From Caprella mutica (lineage: Eukaryota > Arthropoda > Malacostraca > Amphipoda > Caprellidae), in contig CANNZV010000273.1 of assembly GCA_947561585.1 (NCBI GenBank), positions 248,001 to 312,000 of the forward strand: 64,000 nt of DNA. The letters run 5' to 3'. Below the pieces are notes generated by a model that was given only the letters and a program-made list of their open reading frames with translations, had not been told where the DNA came from and searched no databases. The position numbers and the translations under genes were made by a program. Positions 51,868 to 61,972 of the stretch are shown here, in pieces. Each line of letters starts with the position of its first letter. Position 1 is the first letter of the stretch.

Positions 51868-54800
51868 ATGACCCAAATAATTCAATGGAATTGTAGAGGA
51901 TATAGTTCTAATTATGAAGACTGTATCTCTCTGATTAAAAACTATAATCCTAAAATAATACTTCTTCAAGAAACTATGCTTGGAAATTTAAAACCGAAAT
52001 CACCTGGTGGATACAGTTTACATGTATCTACTATTGCAGGGAGACCTATCCCTGGTGACGGTCTTGCCTTTCTCATAAGGAATGGCATACCGTACAAAGC
52101 ATGCCCTTTACAAACAAATCTCCAAGCCTTAGCTTTCCAAGTAAAGCTAGGTGGATTATATACCATATGTAATATCTATTTATCTCACCACGAAGATGTA
52201 ACCATACAACAACTCCTAAACTTATATCAACAACTTCCTCCCCCCGTCATCATAGCAGGCGATTTCAATGCAAAGCACCTGTTATGGGGAAACACTTTAT
52301 CTGACAGAAGAGGACACACTATTGAAGCATTTCTAAATCAATCATCACTAATCCTCATGAATACTGGCAATCCCACTCATTTTCATGTGCAGACAGGAAT
52401 CAGCACAGCTATTGATCTGACTCTTTGCTCACCTGAACTGGTCACTGAACTAAATTGGAATGTTGAGGAGGACTTGCATGGCAGCGATCACTGGCCAATA
52501 ATTCTTACAGAGGTAGAAGCGGTCACAACTCTCCGGGAGCCACGATTTAAATTCAAAAGAGCAAATTGGGAATTATTTGAAGAGCTTACTTTTACCGCCA
52601 ACTTGGATGATGTTGTAGAAAACGGAAGTGTAAACGAGCTTGTGGAAGCATTCAACTCAACTATCATATCTGCAGCCAACGCATCTATTCCTAAATCCTC
52701 AGATACAGTAGCCCTAAGGAGAGTTCCATGGTGGAATTTAGAGTGCAGCACTGCTAATTTTGAAAGGAAAAGCGCTCTTCGTAGATACCAACGCTCCAAG
52801 ACAGTTGCCGATAAGATCTCTTATAACAGAGCAAGAGCTATAGCAGCCCGCGTTAAGAAGATTGCACGTAGAGAATCTTGGAAAGACTACGTAAGTAGTT
52901 TAACAGTGGATACACCAATGTCAAAGATATGGTCTAGGATGCGAAAAATGAGAGGCAAATACTCACCAATATCAAGCCCCATTCTGCAGGATGGCGACAG
53001 ACAGATCAGCGATGAGGCTGAAGTGGCTGAAATGCTTGCAAACCACTATGAGAGAGTGAGTAGTAGTGAGAGCTACTCACGACAATTTCAAGCATCCAGA
53101 TTGAGATCAGAGCGCTCGCGCATCGATTTTAGTACAAATGATCATTTATCGTACAACGAAGAATTCTCGATGTGTGAGCTGAAGAGAGCCTTGTCTACCT
53201 GTCGTAATACCTCACCTGGCATGGACAATATATCTTATAAAATGATTAACCACAGTCATCCAACATGCAAACTATTCCTTCTGATGGTATTTAATAAGAT
53301 TTGGAACACCGGTAGCTTCCCTGACGGATGGAGAACAGGAATTGTATTATCTTTTCTGAAATCAGGAAAAGATCCTTCGGATGTAAAAAGTTACAGACCA
53401 ATTTCTCTTACCAGTTGTGTTAGTAAACTCCTCGAGAAAATGGTGAATACTCGACTGGTACTAGTCCTAGAAAGTAAGGGATTACTTCCTCATCAGCAAA
53501 ATGGTTTTAGAAAAATGAGAAGTACCCAGAACTCACTTGAGAAAGTTACTACAGATATCTTGTCTGCTCTTAATCAAAAGAAAATTGTTTTGTGCGTATC
53601 TTTTGATATTGAAAAAGCATATGACACGACCTGGAGATACCATATTCTAAAAACATTGAAGGATTTCGACTTTAAAGGTAACCTGCCAATATTTATTCAG
53701 AGATTTCTCTTCATGAGATACTTCAGAACGAAGATTGGAATGACACTATCTCCAAACCACATTCAAGAACAAGGAGTACCCCAGGGAAGTGTTATCAGCT
53801 GTACACTCTTTTCCTTGGCTCTAAATGGCGTATTGTCTGTTGTTCCAAATAATATAGTGAGTTCACTTTATGTGGATGATTTGCTGCTATATACCACAGG
53901 AAACTACCAGACCTCACTTGAAAGGCGTATGCAGCTTGCTGTTAATTATGTGAATAACTGGGCTACCTCTCATGGATTCAGATTCTCCACTAGCAAGACA
54001 GTGTCAATACTCTTCCACCGAAAAAGAAAAATTCAACCTCCTCCTCAAATATTTCTAAACAACCAACCAATACCATCCAAATCATCAATAAAATACCTAG
54101 GTATGATTTTAGATGAAAAATTCACCTGGAAAGAAAACATTAAAGAACTTAAAATAGATTGCACCAAGCGCCTTGATCTCCTTAAAAGTCTATCACATAC
54201 CACTTGGGGTTCAGACAGAACCACCATGCTAAGACTATATCGATCAATAATCAGATCTAAAATAGATTATGGCAGTTTCATTTATGCCACTGCTAAACCA
54301 AATGTCATAAAATTATTAGACTCTGTTCATCATTCAGCCATCAGACTATGCACTGGAGCATTCAGATCTTCACCCGTGGAGAGTCTGTACTCTGATTCAG
54401 GGGAACAGTCACTTCACAAACGCAGAATACAGCTATTACTCCAGTTTTATGTACGCTCCCAACAACTCCCCAACACTGCAGTAATACCCATCCAGCAAAA
54501 CATAATACAACCGAACATTCAAACTCCGTTAATTGTCAATCTTATTCATGAAACACTGACATCTTTTAACATGGACAATATGTCTGTGATACCCTTCTCC
54601 TACTCTGATAATGATAAATGGCTACTTCCAGACGTAATTTGCACTGGATTTGATTGCCCACCCAAAAAGAACATAAGCGAAAATAACCTTAAACAACTAT
54701 TCATTGAACATTGTACAACAACTCATAATAACGAAACTAAAATATTCACGGATGGATCGAAAAGAGAAGAGTTAGTAGGAAGTGCCGCCGTCTCAGAGGA

Positions 54801-55587
54801 CCTAATTCTGAAGAAGAGATTACCACCAATTGCATCGATCTTTACAGCTGAGCTAGAAGGCATTAGGAGCGCACTTCAAATTGTTAATGATAAAAACGGC
54901 ACCCATTTCATCATATTCTCAGATTCAAAAAGTGTTCTACAGACAATGAATCACTTTGAAGACACCCATCCTATTATCAGTAATATCATATCTAAATTAG
55001 TTGAAATAACACGAAATGGTAAACATGTAAAGTTCTGTTGGTGCCCCAGCCATGTTGGTGTTACCGGCAATGAAGAGGCAGACAGAGAAGCCTGGTCTGC
55101 TGCATCAGACCTAACTCTACCAATAGAAAATCAAGCTGTACCTTTCAGAGACTTCTATCCAATCATCAAATATAACATCAAAATTCAATGGAATACCGAA
55201 TGGCAAAATACCAGAAACAACAAACTCAGAAATATCAAAGATACAATAGCACCATGGATCTCATCAAATCACAAAAACCGCGCTTCATCAATAAGGATTA
55301 CCAGACTCCGAATAGGACACACTCTCTTCAGTCACCAGCACCTGATGGAGGGTGGAGTTGCTCCGAATTGCCAGTTCTGTGCTGGTGTGACACTAACTGT
55401 CAAACACGTCATTGCAGTGTGTCCGCAGTTTGCTGCTTCTCGTTCGAGATTTTTCCCTCTGACGAGAACCACAAACGATGCTGATATCGTCATGAGAGAA
55501 ATTTTATCAGAGAAACAAGATACAAATTACGATATGTTATCCCTTATAGACTTCCTAAAAGATATTAATATATATCATAAAATATAA
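51868..55587 (+). CDS. LINE ORF2: APE endonuclease, reverse transcriptase, RNase H
   Basis: 1239 residues, full length. N-terminal endonuclease (about 1-225) with QWNCRG, LLQET, GDFNAKH and the SDHWPI catalytic motif. Reverse transcriptase (about 450-760) with PGMDNISYKM, YRPISLTS, the GFRKMRSTQN block, FDIEKAYDTTW, QGVPQGSVISCTLFSLALNG and catalytic SSLYVDDLLLY (near residue 668). RNase H (about 955-1095) with IFTDGSK, TAELEGIRSAL, FSDSKSVLQ and WCPSHVGVTGNEEAD. C-terminal CCHC-like CQFCAGVTLTVKHVIAVC. All catalytic residues expected for the three domains are visible and no stop or frameshift interrupts it. Confidence 0.95.
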   Translation: MTQIIQWNCRGYSSNYEDCISLIKNYNPKIILLQETMLGNLKPKSPGGYSLHVSTIAGRPIPGDGLAFLIRNGIPYKACPLQTNLQALAFQVKLGGLYTICNIYLSHHEDVTIQQLLNLYQQLPPPVIIAGDFNAKHLLWGNTLSDRRGHTIEAFLNQSSLILMNTGNPTHFHVQTGISTAIDLTLCSPELVTELNWNVEEDLHGSDHWPIILTEVEAVTTLREPRFKFKRANWELFEELTFTANLDDVVENGSVNELVEAFNSTIISAANASIPKSSDTVALRRVPWWNLECSTANFERKSALRRYQRSKTVADKISYNRARAIAARVKKIARRESWKDYVSSLTVDTPMSKIWSRMRKMRGKYSPISSPILQDGDRQISDEAEVAEMLANHYERVSSSESYSRQFQASRLRSERSRIDFSTNDHLSYNEEFSMCELKRALSTCRNTSPGMDNISYKMINHSHPTCKLFLLMVFNKIWNTGSFPDGWRTGIVLSFLKSGKDPSDVKSYRPISLTSCVSKLLEKMVNTRLVLVLESKGLLPHQQNGFRKMRSTQNSLEKVTTDILSALNQKKIVLCVSFDIEKAYDTTWRYHILKTLKDFDFKGNLPIFIQRFLFMRYFRTKIGMTLSPNHIQEQGVPQGSVISCTLFSLALNGVLSVVPNNIVSSLYVDDLLLYTTGNYQTSLERRMQLAVNYVNNWATSHGFRFSTSKTVSILFHRKRKIQPPPQIFLNNQPIPSKSSIKYLGMILDEKFTWKENIKELKIDCTKRLDLLKSLSHTTWGSDRTTMLRLYRSIIRSKIDYGSFIYATAKPNVIKLLDSVHHSAIRLCTGAFRSSPVESLYSDSGEQSLHKRRIQLLLQFYVRSQQLPNTAVIPIQQNIIQPNIQTPLIVNLIHETLTSFNMDNMSVIPFSYSDNDKWLLPDVICTGFDCPPKKNISENNLKQLFIEHCTTTHNNETKIFTDGSKREELVGSAAVSEDLILKKRLPPIASIFTAELEGIRSALQIVNDKNGTHFIIFSDSKSVLQTMNHFEDTHPIISNIISKLVEITRNGKHVKFCWCPSHVGVTGNEEADREAWSAASDLTLPIENQAVPFRDFYPIIKYNIKIQWNTEWQNTRNNKLRNIKDTIAPWISSNHKNRASSIRITRLRIGHTLFSHQHLMEGGVAPNCQFCAGVTLTVKHVIAVCPQFAASRSRFFPLTRTTNDADIVMREILSEKQDTNYDMLSLIDFLKDINIYHKI

Positions 55588-55881
55588 TTGTTGATTGTCC
55601 CTGGAAACGGGTGCCTGTTTTGGGCAAAATATCTATATTTTTGTCAAATTTTGTCCATTTAATTTTTGTAGGTAAAATAGCTACCTAAATGTTGTTGAAA
55701 CTTTCCCCATTTAATTTCCTATGTAAAACTTATATCTTTTTGTTAATCTAATTTCCATAGGTATAAATAGTTACCTAATTGTAAAATGAAGACCTTTTGT
55801 TTAGTTCATAACTTGCCTTCGGTGCGAAATAGGTAGGTTAACCTGAAGCACTAGTAAGCCTCTCCTGATTGTTAATTAATT

Positions 55882-55896
55882 AATTAAATGAACTGT
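55882..55896. repeat. Target-site duplication, right copy (15 bp)
   Basis: AATTAAATGAACTGT, followed by TTAGCGTAAGTG, which continues the unit A-type intron sequence. Confidence 0.88.
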
Positions 55897-56015
55897 TAGC
55901 GTAAGTGTTATAAATAGTGTCTAATTCATTCCTATTTTTTCACAGGTAAGTGCCACTCCCATTAAATGGACAGCTTTGATGCTCTGAAAAAGTTCTGGTG
56001 AAGTTTATAAATAAA

Positions 56016-56612
56016 TCATCTAAAATATAACTTCCTCTTTATTTCATTCAATATTTTTTGTTATTCAGTGGAATTTACCTCCTTTATCTCTGGCTATTCA
56101 AAATCAGGAAATAAAACGGTTCAAACTAACAGTAAAATCGTTACCTCAATCAATGACTCAAAGTAACTTGCTTTGCTAACGTTAACTCTTACCTATCTCA
56201 GAGATTACTTTTAAAAGGATATTGTGAAGAAGGAACGGAGTAGTTATTGGCCTATAATAATAAAGTTGAGGAAGTCAGAGCCATGAACTGTAGCTTGATG
56301 TACTGTTCCACCATGTGCCTTTTTCAGTAGTATTAGGAAAATTATTCCACTTGGGATTTTCATTGACACTGAAGATAGTTCAGTTCCTGCTCCTTTAGAT
56401 TGTGTCATGTTAATTATAAGAGTAATAATAATTACACTGACTTCTTTTCAAAAAAAGCAATAATACGTTTACCGTAATTTACAGCGTCAACATTAGTGAT
56501 TCAAGTATTCCATCAGAAACTATGCTAAATATTTATGAATTTTTAATGGTTTATTTGCGAATTGTCTTGTAAATAATTTTCCCATTGCATTTCTTTTAAT
56601 CTCCCACTTGAT
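56016..56612. other. Spacer 3' of unit B polyA signal
   Basis: Near-identical to 37105-37702. No gene or RNA motif seen. Confidence 0.5.
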
Positions 56613-56739
56613 TATTTGCATTGTGGAATTCCACATAACAATAGTTATGTGGCCAAAAGCATTGCTAGAACAGATCAGGATATACTTGCCTGATTTGATA
56701 GAGCTGATGTTTCTCAGCTCTGGTAAATATCCTATAACT
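56613..56739 (+). ncRNA. H/ACA snoRNA HA2, copy 3 of 3 (B/C spacer)
   Basis: Perfect AGGATAT/ATATCCT lower stem, AGAACA hinge, ATA box (56734-56736) as in copy 1. Confidence 0.86.
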
Positions 56740-57273
56740 TACTGTCCATTACTCTAATAAATTTGATTATTTTAATGGAAATCGTTGTATTTGTACTTAT
56801 TCACTTTGATGAATCCTACTACTGAACTAGTATTGAAAATTTAGAAGCTTCTGGTAGATAAATTTTCTCCCAATTAAACCTGGAACGACCAACTGCTTTA
56901 AGAGGCCCATTGGTTGAAACATTGATGCATTTCTAATTAAAAAAATAATTAACTAGTTACTGAAACTCCACGGCTTCAATTGTTTGACTTATTTATGTAG
57001 CTATCTTATGAATATCTGAAAATGATGCATCATAATTTCTTTTATTCATTTTTTTATATTATTTTGAATAGCATGGGGCTCTTGAGCCCTGGTGAAGTAC
57101 AATCGCTGATGCGTCACTCTTTCAACATCAGTTGTAGGAATATTAGCTATTTTTAGTGCGAATCAAAATATGTCTCGTCCACGTATATGTAGTTCACAAA
57201 AGTTCTAGATTTCCGCATGGCAATAAAATGTAAAACTAAATATTTTGCAATATATTCATTGATTTTGCTTGAA
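56740..57273. other. B/C spacer
   Basis: Near-copy of 37830-38360, including the CTCTTGAGCCC hairpin and the CACTCTTTCAACATC pyrimidine stretch. Non-coding. Confidence 0.4.
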
Positions 57274-57828
57274 GGGGCAGTTCAGTCAATTTTTGTTTTC
57301 ATAATATTAATGTTGAACGATCTCTTAGTAAGAATAAAGCATTCTTGTGAAATTAAACGGTTGAAAAAAATATAATAAGCGATATATATCATATTTTATT
57401 AATTCGATTTAGTTCCTGCGTCCTCCTACAGATGGCGCCACCACTCTGTACTATTTGTTTACATTTTACAGCTGATAACATGTGAACAATTTTTCTATCA
57501 ACAGTATTAACTGCTGATTTATGAAGAGATGGTTTTCTTTTCAAAACTAAATCTAATTGTCTCGAAAGACAGTTTTCAATTTCACAAATTCTTTTCACCA
57601 TTTTCATAAGTTATAACCGATTCAAGTCTGGGACTGGTTATCATTTTGTTTTACTACAATGTTTAGTTACGCGGTCCACCGCAGTCCGCAGATGGCGCCA
57701 CTAATTTACAATATTTTTTTTATATAAATATTTCTAAAATCAACGAATATTCTAATATTACATAAATAAATATACCAAATCGATTTAGGACCAATTTGGC
57801 GATAGTTTGATTTTGACTGAACTGCCTC
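57274..57828. mobile_element. 555 bp MITE with GGGGCAGTTCAGTCAA ends (B/C spacer)
   Basis: Same element as at 38361-38915, in the same place and orientation, so it was carried along by the unit duplication rather than inserted twice. Confidence 0.75.
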
Positions 57829-58346
57829 TTTTTAAGGGCCTACACACGCAGGGTTTTTGATACCTGCAGGTATCATTGATAACAACTAAAATAAATAATA
57901 ATTTTATCGTTTTTTCTTATTCTCGTGAAAAAAGTAGAAGCTAAGCAAAAAGTCTGGTGGGAAAAGTTACTCTGCGTCTGTATGGCCCTTGATACTAAAA
58001 AAATCCTGGACTTCCAGCAACTTTTTGAAAGTTCCAAAAGAAAGTTATTTCTTCCAGAACAAGCCTCTCCAGCACTGGCCGTTCCAGGGTTAATCACTTG
58101 AATGAAGTACTAGTGCCCAAAATTTTGACTACCAATTAGTCCCACAGTGAAACTGAAACTAGTTGTTTCAAATATCTTGAGAGTTATGATCAGCTGTCAA
58201 TATATAATAATAATAGAAGCTCTTATTTTGGTAATAAGTCGTGAATTCTAAGATTTATGATTGTGAATAAAAATATTTTGACAATTGGAAGCCGTGAACA
58301 TAATTTTGGAGTCAAATATTTAATACGCTACTTTTGCTCTTTTCAG
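57829..58346. other. B/C spacer up to the first exon of unit C
   Basis: Near-copy of 38916-39446, including the ATACCTGCAGGTAT palindrome. Ends in the TTTGCTCTTTTCAG acceptor. Confidence 0.4.
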
Positions 58347-58559
58347 GTTAATGTCTCAAAAAAATTTTCATGACTACATAGGAATTAGTTTAACTGTCAA
58401 CACCAGCCAAATGAATATTAATATTTCAAAAGAAAATCCACTATATACTCGACCTCAACTGTGCCACACTCTCAAACGTGGATACCTTGAGACTCCCTGC
58501 CTACATGAGATGGTGCAGATGGTAAGAATTTAGATCATTGCCAATGATTTCATGTGTAT

Positions 58560-58631
58560 CATCATGATGATAGCAGTTTAGACTGAAATACTGATGTCAC
58601 ACTCACTAAGACTTCCATGACACTGAAAAGA
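58560..58631 (+). ncRNA. C/D snoRNA CD1, unit C copy 1
   Basis: ATGATGA (58564-58570), CTGA (58623-58626); guide GACTTCCATGACA. Confidence 0.87.
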
Positions 58632-58774
58632 TGTTGCTTAGCTGTCTCTTTTTGCAGTGTTTTCTCTTTCTAAAAGATATTCTCTCTTGCAGAAATGTAT
58701 TATAATTACTGCACTACTTTTGGATCTAGTGATATCTGGTGAGTGAAAGTTGATGCTAGAGTAACATGTATATT

Positions 58775-58847
58775 TCTCATGATGATAATAGTATAGACTG
58801 AGCCTAGTGATGCCAAACACACTTAGACTTCCATGACACTGAACAAT
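58775..58847 (+). ncRNA. C/D snoRNA CD1, unit C copy 2
   Basis: ATGATGA (58779-58785), CTGA (58839-58842). Confidence 0.87.
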
Positions 58848-58991
58848 AATGATAATCTTAGATCTCCATCTTCCCTTCACATTCTAACTTTAGTTTTCTC
58901 TTGTAGTTACTCTGCAACAACTCTATCAGCAGTAAAGGAATAGTCTTTCTACGTCTGGGTAAGCATTTGTACTTCATTTAGCTCATTCATA

Positions 58992-59061
58992 TCATTATGA
59001 TGCTTGTCATAGTTACTCTGAAAGTTTCTTAGAGATGATAACTTTATGTTTACTGATACTA
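58992..59061 (+). ncRNA. C/D snoRNA CD2, unit C
   Basis: ATGATGC (58997-59003), CTGA (59053-59056); 28S element before D' intact. Confidence 0.86.
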
Positions 59062-59181
59062 TTCAGTTACAGCTTTTCTTATCAAAGATTACCACTTCTA
59101 AGCTGATTTTCTTTTGCAGTTCTACCACCGACTGACTGCTGCATGTTGTTTCTTTGGAGGTAAGTCACTACCTATCTAAAT

Positions 59182-59313
59182 AGTTGCAGTTCTTCGGACA
59201 TACATGCAGCACTCACTGCTGTATGATGTTATTCACATGAATCTGCTATATCATAGGGAGCAGAACAGCTAGTGCTCTCATACGAGACTTCTTTCCAAAC
59301 GCTCCCAACATTT
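59182..59313 (+). ncRNA. H/ACA snoRNA HA3, unit C
   Basis: Intact 9 bp apical stem as in unit A, ATATCA hinge, ACA (59308-59310). Confidence 0.82.
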
Positions 59314-59554
59314 ACCCTTGGCAATAATTGAATATATGAACATAGGCCTAATTGTTAATATATCTGAAATGTATTTACCTAATGGTTACATTCACAGAAA
59401 TCAGATGTGTAGTGGTATATAAAAGATATTCTCTCTTGCAGAAATGCGTAAGGCCTTCACACTACTTTCGGATGCCTTCAAGTACAGCAATGAAATATAC
59501 TCGCTATTCATAGTTAATATGGTAAGATTTGTTCAATATATTATCTTTGTAGTT

Positions 59555-59625
59555 CATTATGATGATTCTAGAGTTCAAATGAACTATTCTGACGTCTGAT
59601 GACACTCTAGGGCGGACTGAAATGC
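59555..59625 (+). ncRNA. C/D snoRNA CD3, unit C
   Basis: ATGATGA (59559-59565), CTGA (59617-59620); TCTAGGGCGGA guide. Confidence 0.87.
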
Positions 59626-59764
59626 TTCTTTTATAACCTTTTTCTTTCTAATTTTGTGGGACTTATATAATTTCTTCCTTTACAGATCACCTGCAAAATT
59701 AGGAAACATAGGATTGAGCTGAACTTCAAGTGAGTTTCCGCATCTAATTCCTTATTTTATTACT

Positions 59765-59830
59765 ATTAATGATGAATGGTTACTTCTGAACATTTCTGTT
59801 GATATGTTAACATGCATGGCTCTGACACAA
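59765..59830 (+). ncRNA. C/D snoRNA CD4, unit C copy 1 (18S guide)
   Basis: ATGATGA (59769-59775), CTGA (59822-59825). Confidence 0.9.
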
Positions 59831-60000
59831 CAATAATTGAAATGTTCATATTATTCATTAAAATTATGTTCTAATAGATTTATTTTCAAATACAGAATCT
59901 CCGGATGAGAAGGTTTATGGAAAATTTCTTCTGCGAACAGGGGCAGCTGGATATGTCTGGTTTGAGGTAATTTTTTATTGTAATAGTTTCAGTTCTATTT

Positions 60001-60066
60001 TCAAATGATGAATGGTTACTTCTGAACATTACTGTTGATATTTTAACATGCATGGCTCTGACTTAT
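60001..60066 (+). ncRNA. C/D snoRNA CD4, unit C copy 2 (18S guide)
   Basis: ATGATGA (60005-60011), CTGA (60058-60061). Carries the ATATTTTAAC variant of unit B copy 2. Confidence 0.88.
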
Positions 60067-60410
60067 ATTCATTACAAATCTAAACTATTTGTTGTGATTG
60101 ATTTTAACAATAATTTTCTACTATTTTCAGGTCCGATGGTTTCTATCTCTAGGAGCTGATGAATAATGATTTATTTTAGGTGAGAAATTTTATTGAACTG
60201 ATTTGGCTTGTACTAATTGAGTAGAGGATGGCAGAACTCTTAAATCTATACCATTAGCCAGTTCATGATATAAATTATTTGAAGTTCTATCTATCTTGCA
60301 TATAACCATATATATTGCTTTTACTTTAAAATTTACTATTAGTTACTATATAACCTATCAGTTCATTGCAAACTCTACTCTCAAAAGTACTTCCCAAATC
60401 CTATTTCTCT

Positions 60411-60476
60411 ATTTATGATGAGACTAAGACTAGAGTCTCAGAATTATAATGATCAGATAATATCTTGCTGAACCAA
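60411..60476 (+). ncRNA. C/D snoRNA CD5, unit C
   Basis: ATGATGA (60415-60421), CTGA (60468-60471); AGACTAGAGTC kept. Confidence 0.87.
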
Positions 60477-60607
60477 CTTGTTCATCATCTGTACCATTCT
60501 GTTAATGTACCCCTACTCACCTGTACCATCATCTTTCAGACATGTGCTGATTGGTCAGTCGTTCACAGCACTACTAAAGTCAAAGGGTGAGTTTCTAATT
60601 GTTCATC

Positions 60608-60735
60608 CTGCACCTCACAAGAAGGATATGTCATTTACCATGCATATCTTTAGCAGTTGTGTGCTAGACTAAACATTCATCATACGGTTATACTGATGTG
60701 CTGTGGCACATTATTGTCTGTGTGATGGTACAAGC
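60608..60735 (+). ncRNA. H/ACA snoRNA HA4, unit C
   Basis: H box AGACTA, ACA (60730-60732); stems as in unit B. Confidence 0.84.
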
Positions 60736-61042
60736 ATTTCTTTATCACATTTGTTATGGTTTGACTTGTGAAGTTTCTAACAATTGTGCTGACTAGACTG
60801 TTTTAGTGCAACATCAGTGTCTCCGTGTAGTTAGTTCACCTCTAGGGTTGCTGTTTGTAGCATGTGAAAAATTATTATAAACACTACAAAGACGGGTACC
60901 TATTTTAAAGCATCATTCTTTCTCGATAGTGAAATGGATAGTTCATAATGAATCGTACTACAATGTCTCGTCACTTCAGAAATATGTCAAATAGATGAAT
61001 ATAATAATGTTTTTCAGTGCGTGTATTTTTAGATTTAATTCT

Positions 61043-61162
61043 GAAGCACTGTTAGAAGGATCTGAACTACTGTTTAAGTCTGTGCATATGTGCCAAATCT
61101 ATTCACAATGGTGCTGCTGTGCCAAGTGTCCATGAGAATTGCGAGTAGAGGATGGTACAGAA
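61043..61162 (+). ncRNA. Candidate H/ACA RNA HA5, unit C
   Basis: As in units A and B. GCCAAGTGTCCATGAG changes the apical region of the second hairpin. Weak hinge. Confidence 0.43.
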
Positions 61163-61420
61163 ATAATTTCAATATTTGTGCTATAATAACTTTTCATGAT
61201 AAATATTCGTTATCACTTCTATTAAACTCAGTAGTGCAAGAAATTCAATATCTACTAATTTACTTTCAGAATCCAAATAGTTTTGTCTACCACACGAAAA
61301 TGCTTAAATACCAGACTGATGAAATAGTTGCTCTGTCATTTTCAAGACTGTCTGGCCTGGTCTGCAGTGTCTCTGGCCTGGTAAGCATGCTTATTATCTA
61401 GAACAGCTGTACAAAGGACT

Positions 61421-61486
61421 AATTCTGATGATACTAAGATAGGGACATCTGATAACCATGATTATTTATCAATACCGCTGATATAT
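61421..61486 (+). ncRNA. C/D snoRNA CD6, unit C
   Basis: CTGATGA (61425-61431), CTGA (61478-61481); AGATAGGGACA element kept. Confidence 0.85.
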
Positions 61487-61646
61487 TTTAATTAGTTGCT
61501 TATCCTTTTCTATCAGTCATGCGTTTTAAACTAGTTTCCATTTCCAGTTGAACTCCAAAATTTCATCTGCTTCTCCTAATCTGTAATCATGGAAAACTTC
61601 ATTGGTAAGTTAATGATAATATCTTAGCTGCGATATGAAATATAGC

Positions 61647-61711
61647 CTTAGTGATGAATATCTGTAGCAGATACCTCATGTTGAGACAATGGTTGCAACT
61701 CTCTGACATTT
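61647..61711 (+). ncRNA. C/D snoRNA CD7, unit C
   Basis: C box is the canonical GTGATGA (61651-61657), D CTGA (61703-61706). Confidence 0.83.
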
Positions 61712-61855
61712 CTAAAGTGTCACTAGCACTAGTTTTAGAATGTTGGTCTGTCTCCTAATTCTCTTTTTCTCTCTTCAGGACAAATACAAGCAACCAAGCA
61801 GCTGCTGTTTCTTCTTCTGCTGGTGAGAAGCTATCCAAGCAGTAGTGTTGCCAAT

Positions 61856-61972
61856 TTACCTAGCTGGTGTGACCTTGTTGTCATTTCGGTTGTGAAATTG
61901 AGCAAAGAGAGAACTGTGGACAGGCAGGAGGTTGTACATCAGGCAACCTGCTTTTCACGTCGACATACAATA
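61856..61972 (+). ncRNA. H/ACA snoRNA HA6, unit C
   Basis: Hinge AGAGAA, ACA (61967-61969). Lies 71 bp before the LINE junction and is the last guide RNA visible in unit C. Confidence 0.8.

Larger units (their letters stand above)
50131..55881 (+). mobile_element. Apparently full-length non-LTR retrotransposon (I-like, RNase H-bearing)
   Basis: 5751 bp between 15 bp target duplications: a 353 bp 5' UTR, ORF1 with zinc knuckles, a 10 bp gap, ORF2 with endonuclease, reverse transcriptase and RNase H, and a ~290 bp 3' UTR ending in TTAATTAATT repeats rather than poly(A). Both ORFs are open, so the insertion is young. The APE endonuclease plus RT plus RNase H order fits the I/LOA/Jockey-related group of arthropod LINEs; exact clade not determined. 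It sits in the last intron of unit B in sense orientation. Confidence 0.93.
39447..56015 (+). ncRNA. snoRNA host gene, unit B (interrupted by a LINE in its last intron)
   Basis: Near-copy of unit A with the same exon/intron order, starting at exon 39447-39621 and ending at exon 55946 with AATAAA at 56010-56015. It differs by an extra CD1 cassette (exon 40006-40076), one fewer CD4 copy, a single CD8, a CTGGCCTGGTCTGCAGTGTCT tandem repeat in the exon near 42.7 kb, and a 5.75 kb LINE inserted after the last CD11. Exons have stops in all frames; the 60-codon frame in the first exon is not conserved in unit A. Confidence 0.83.
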
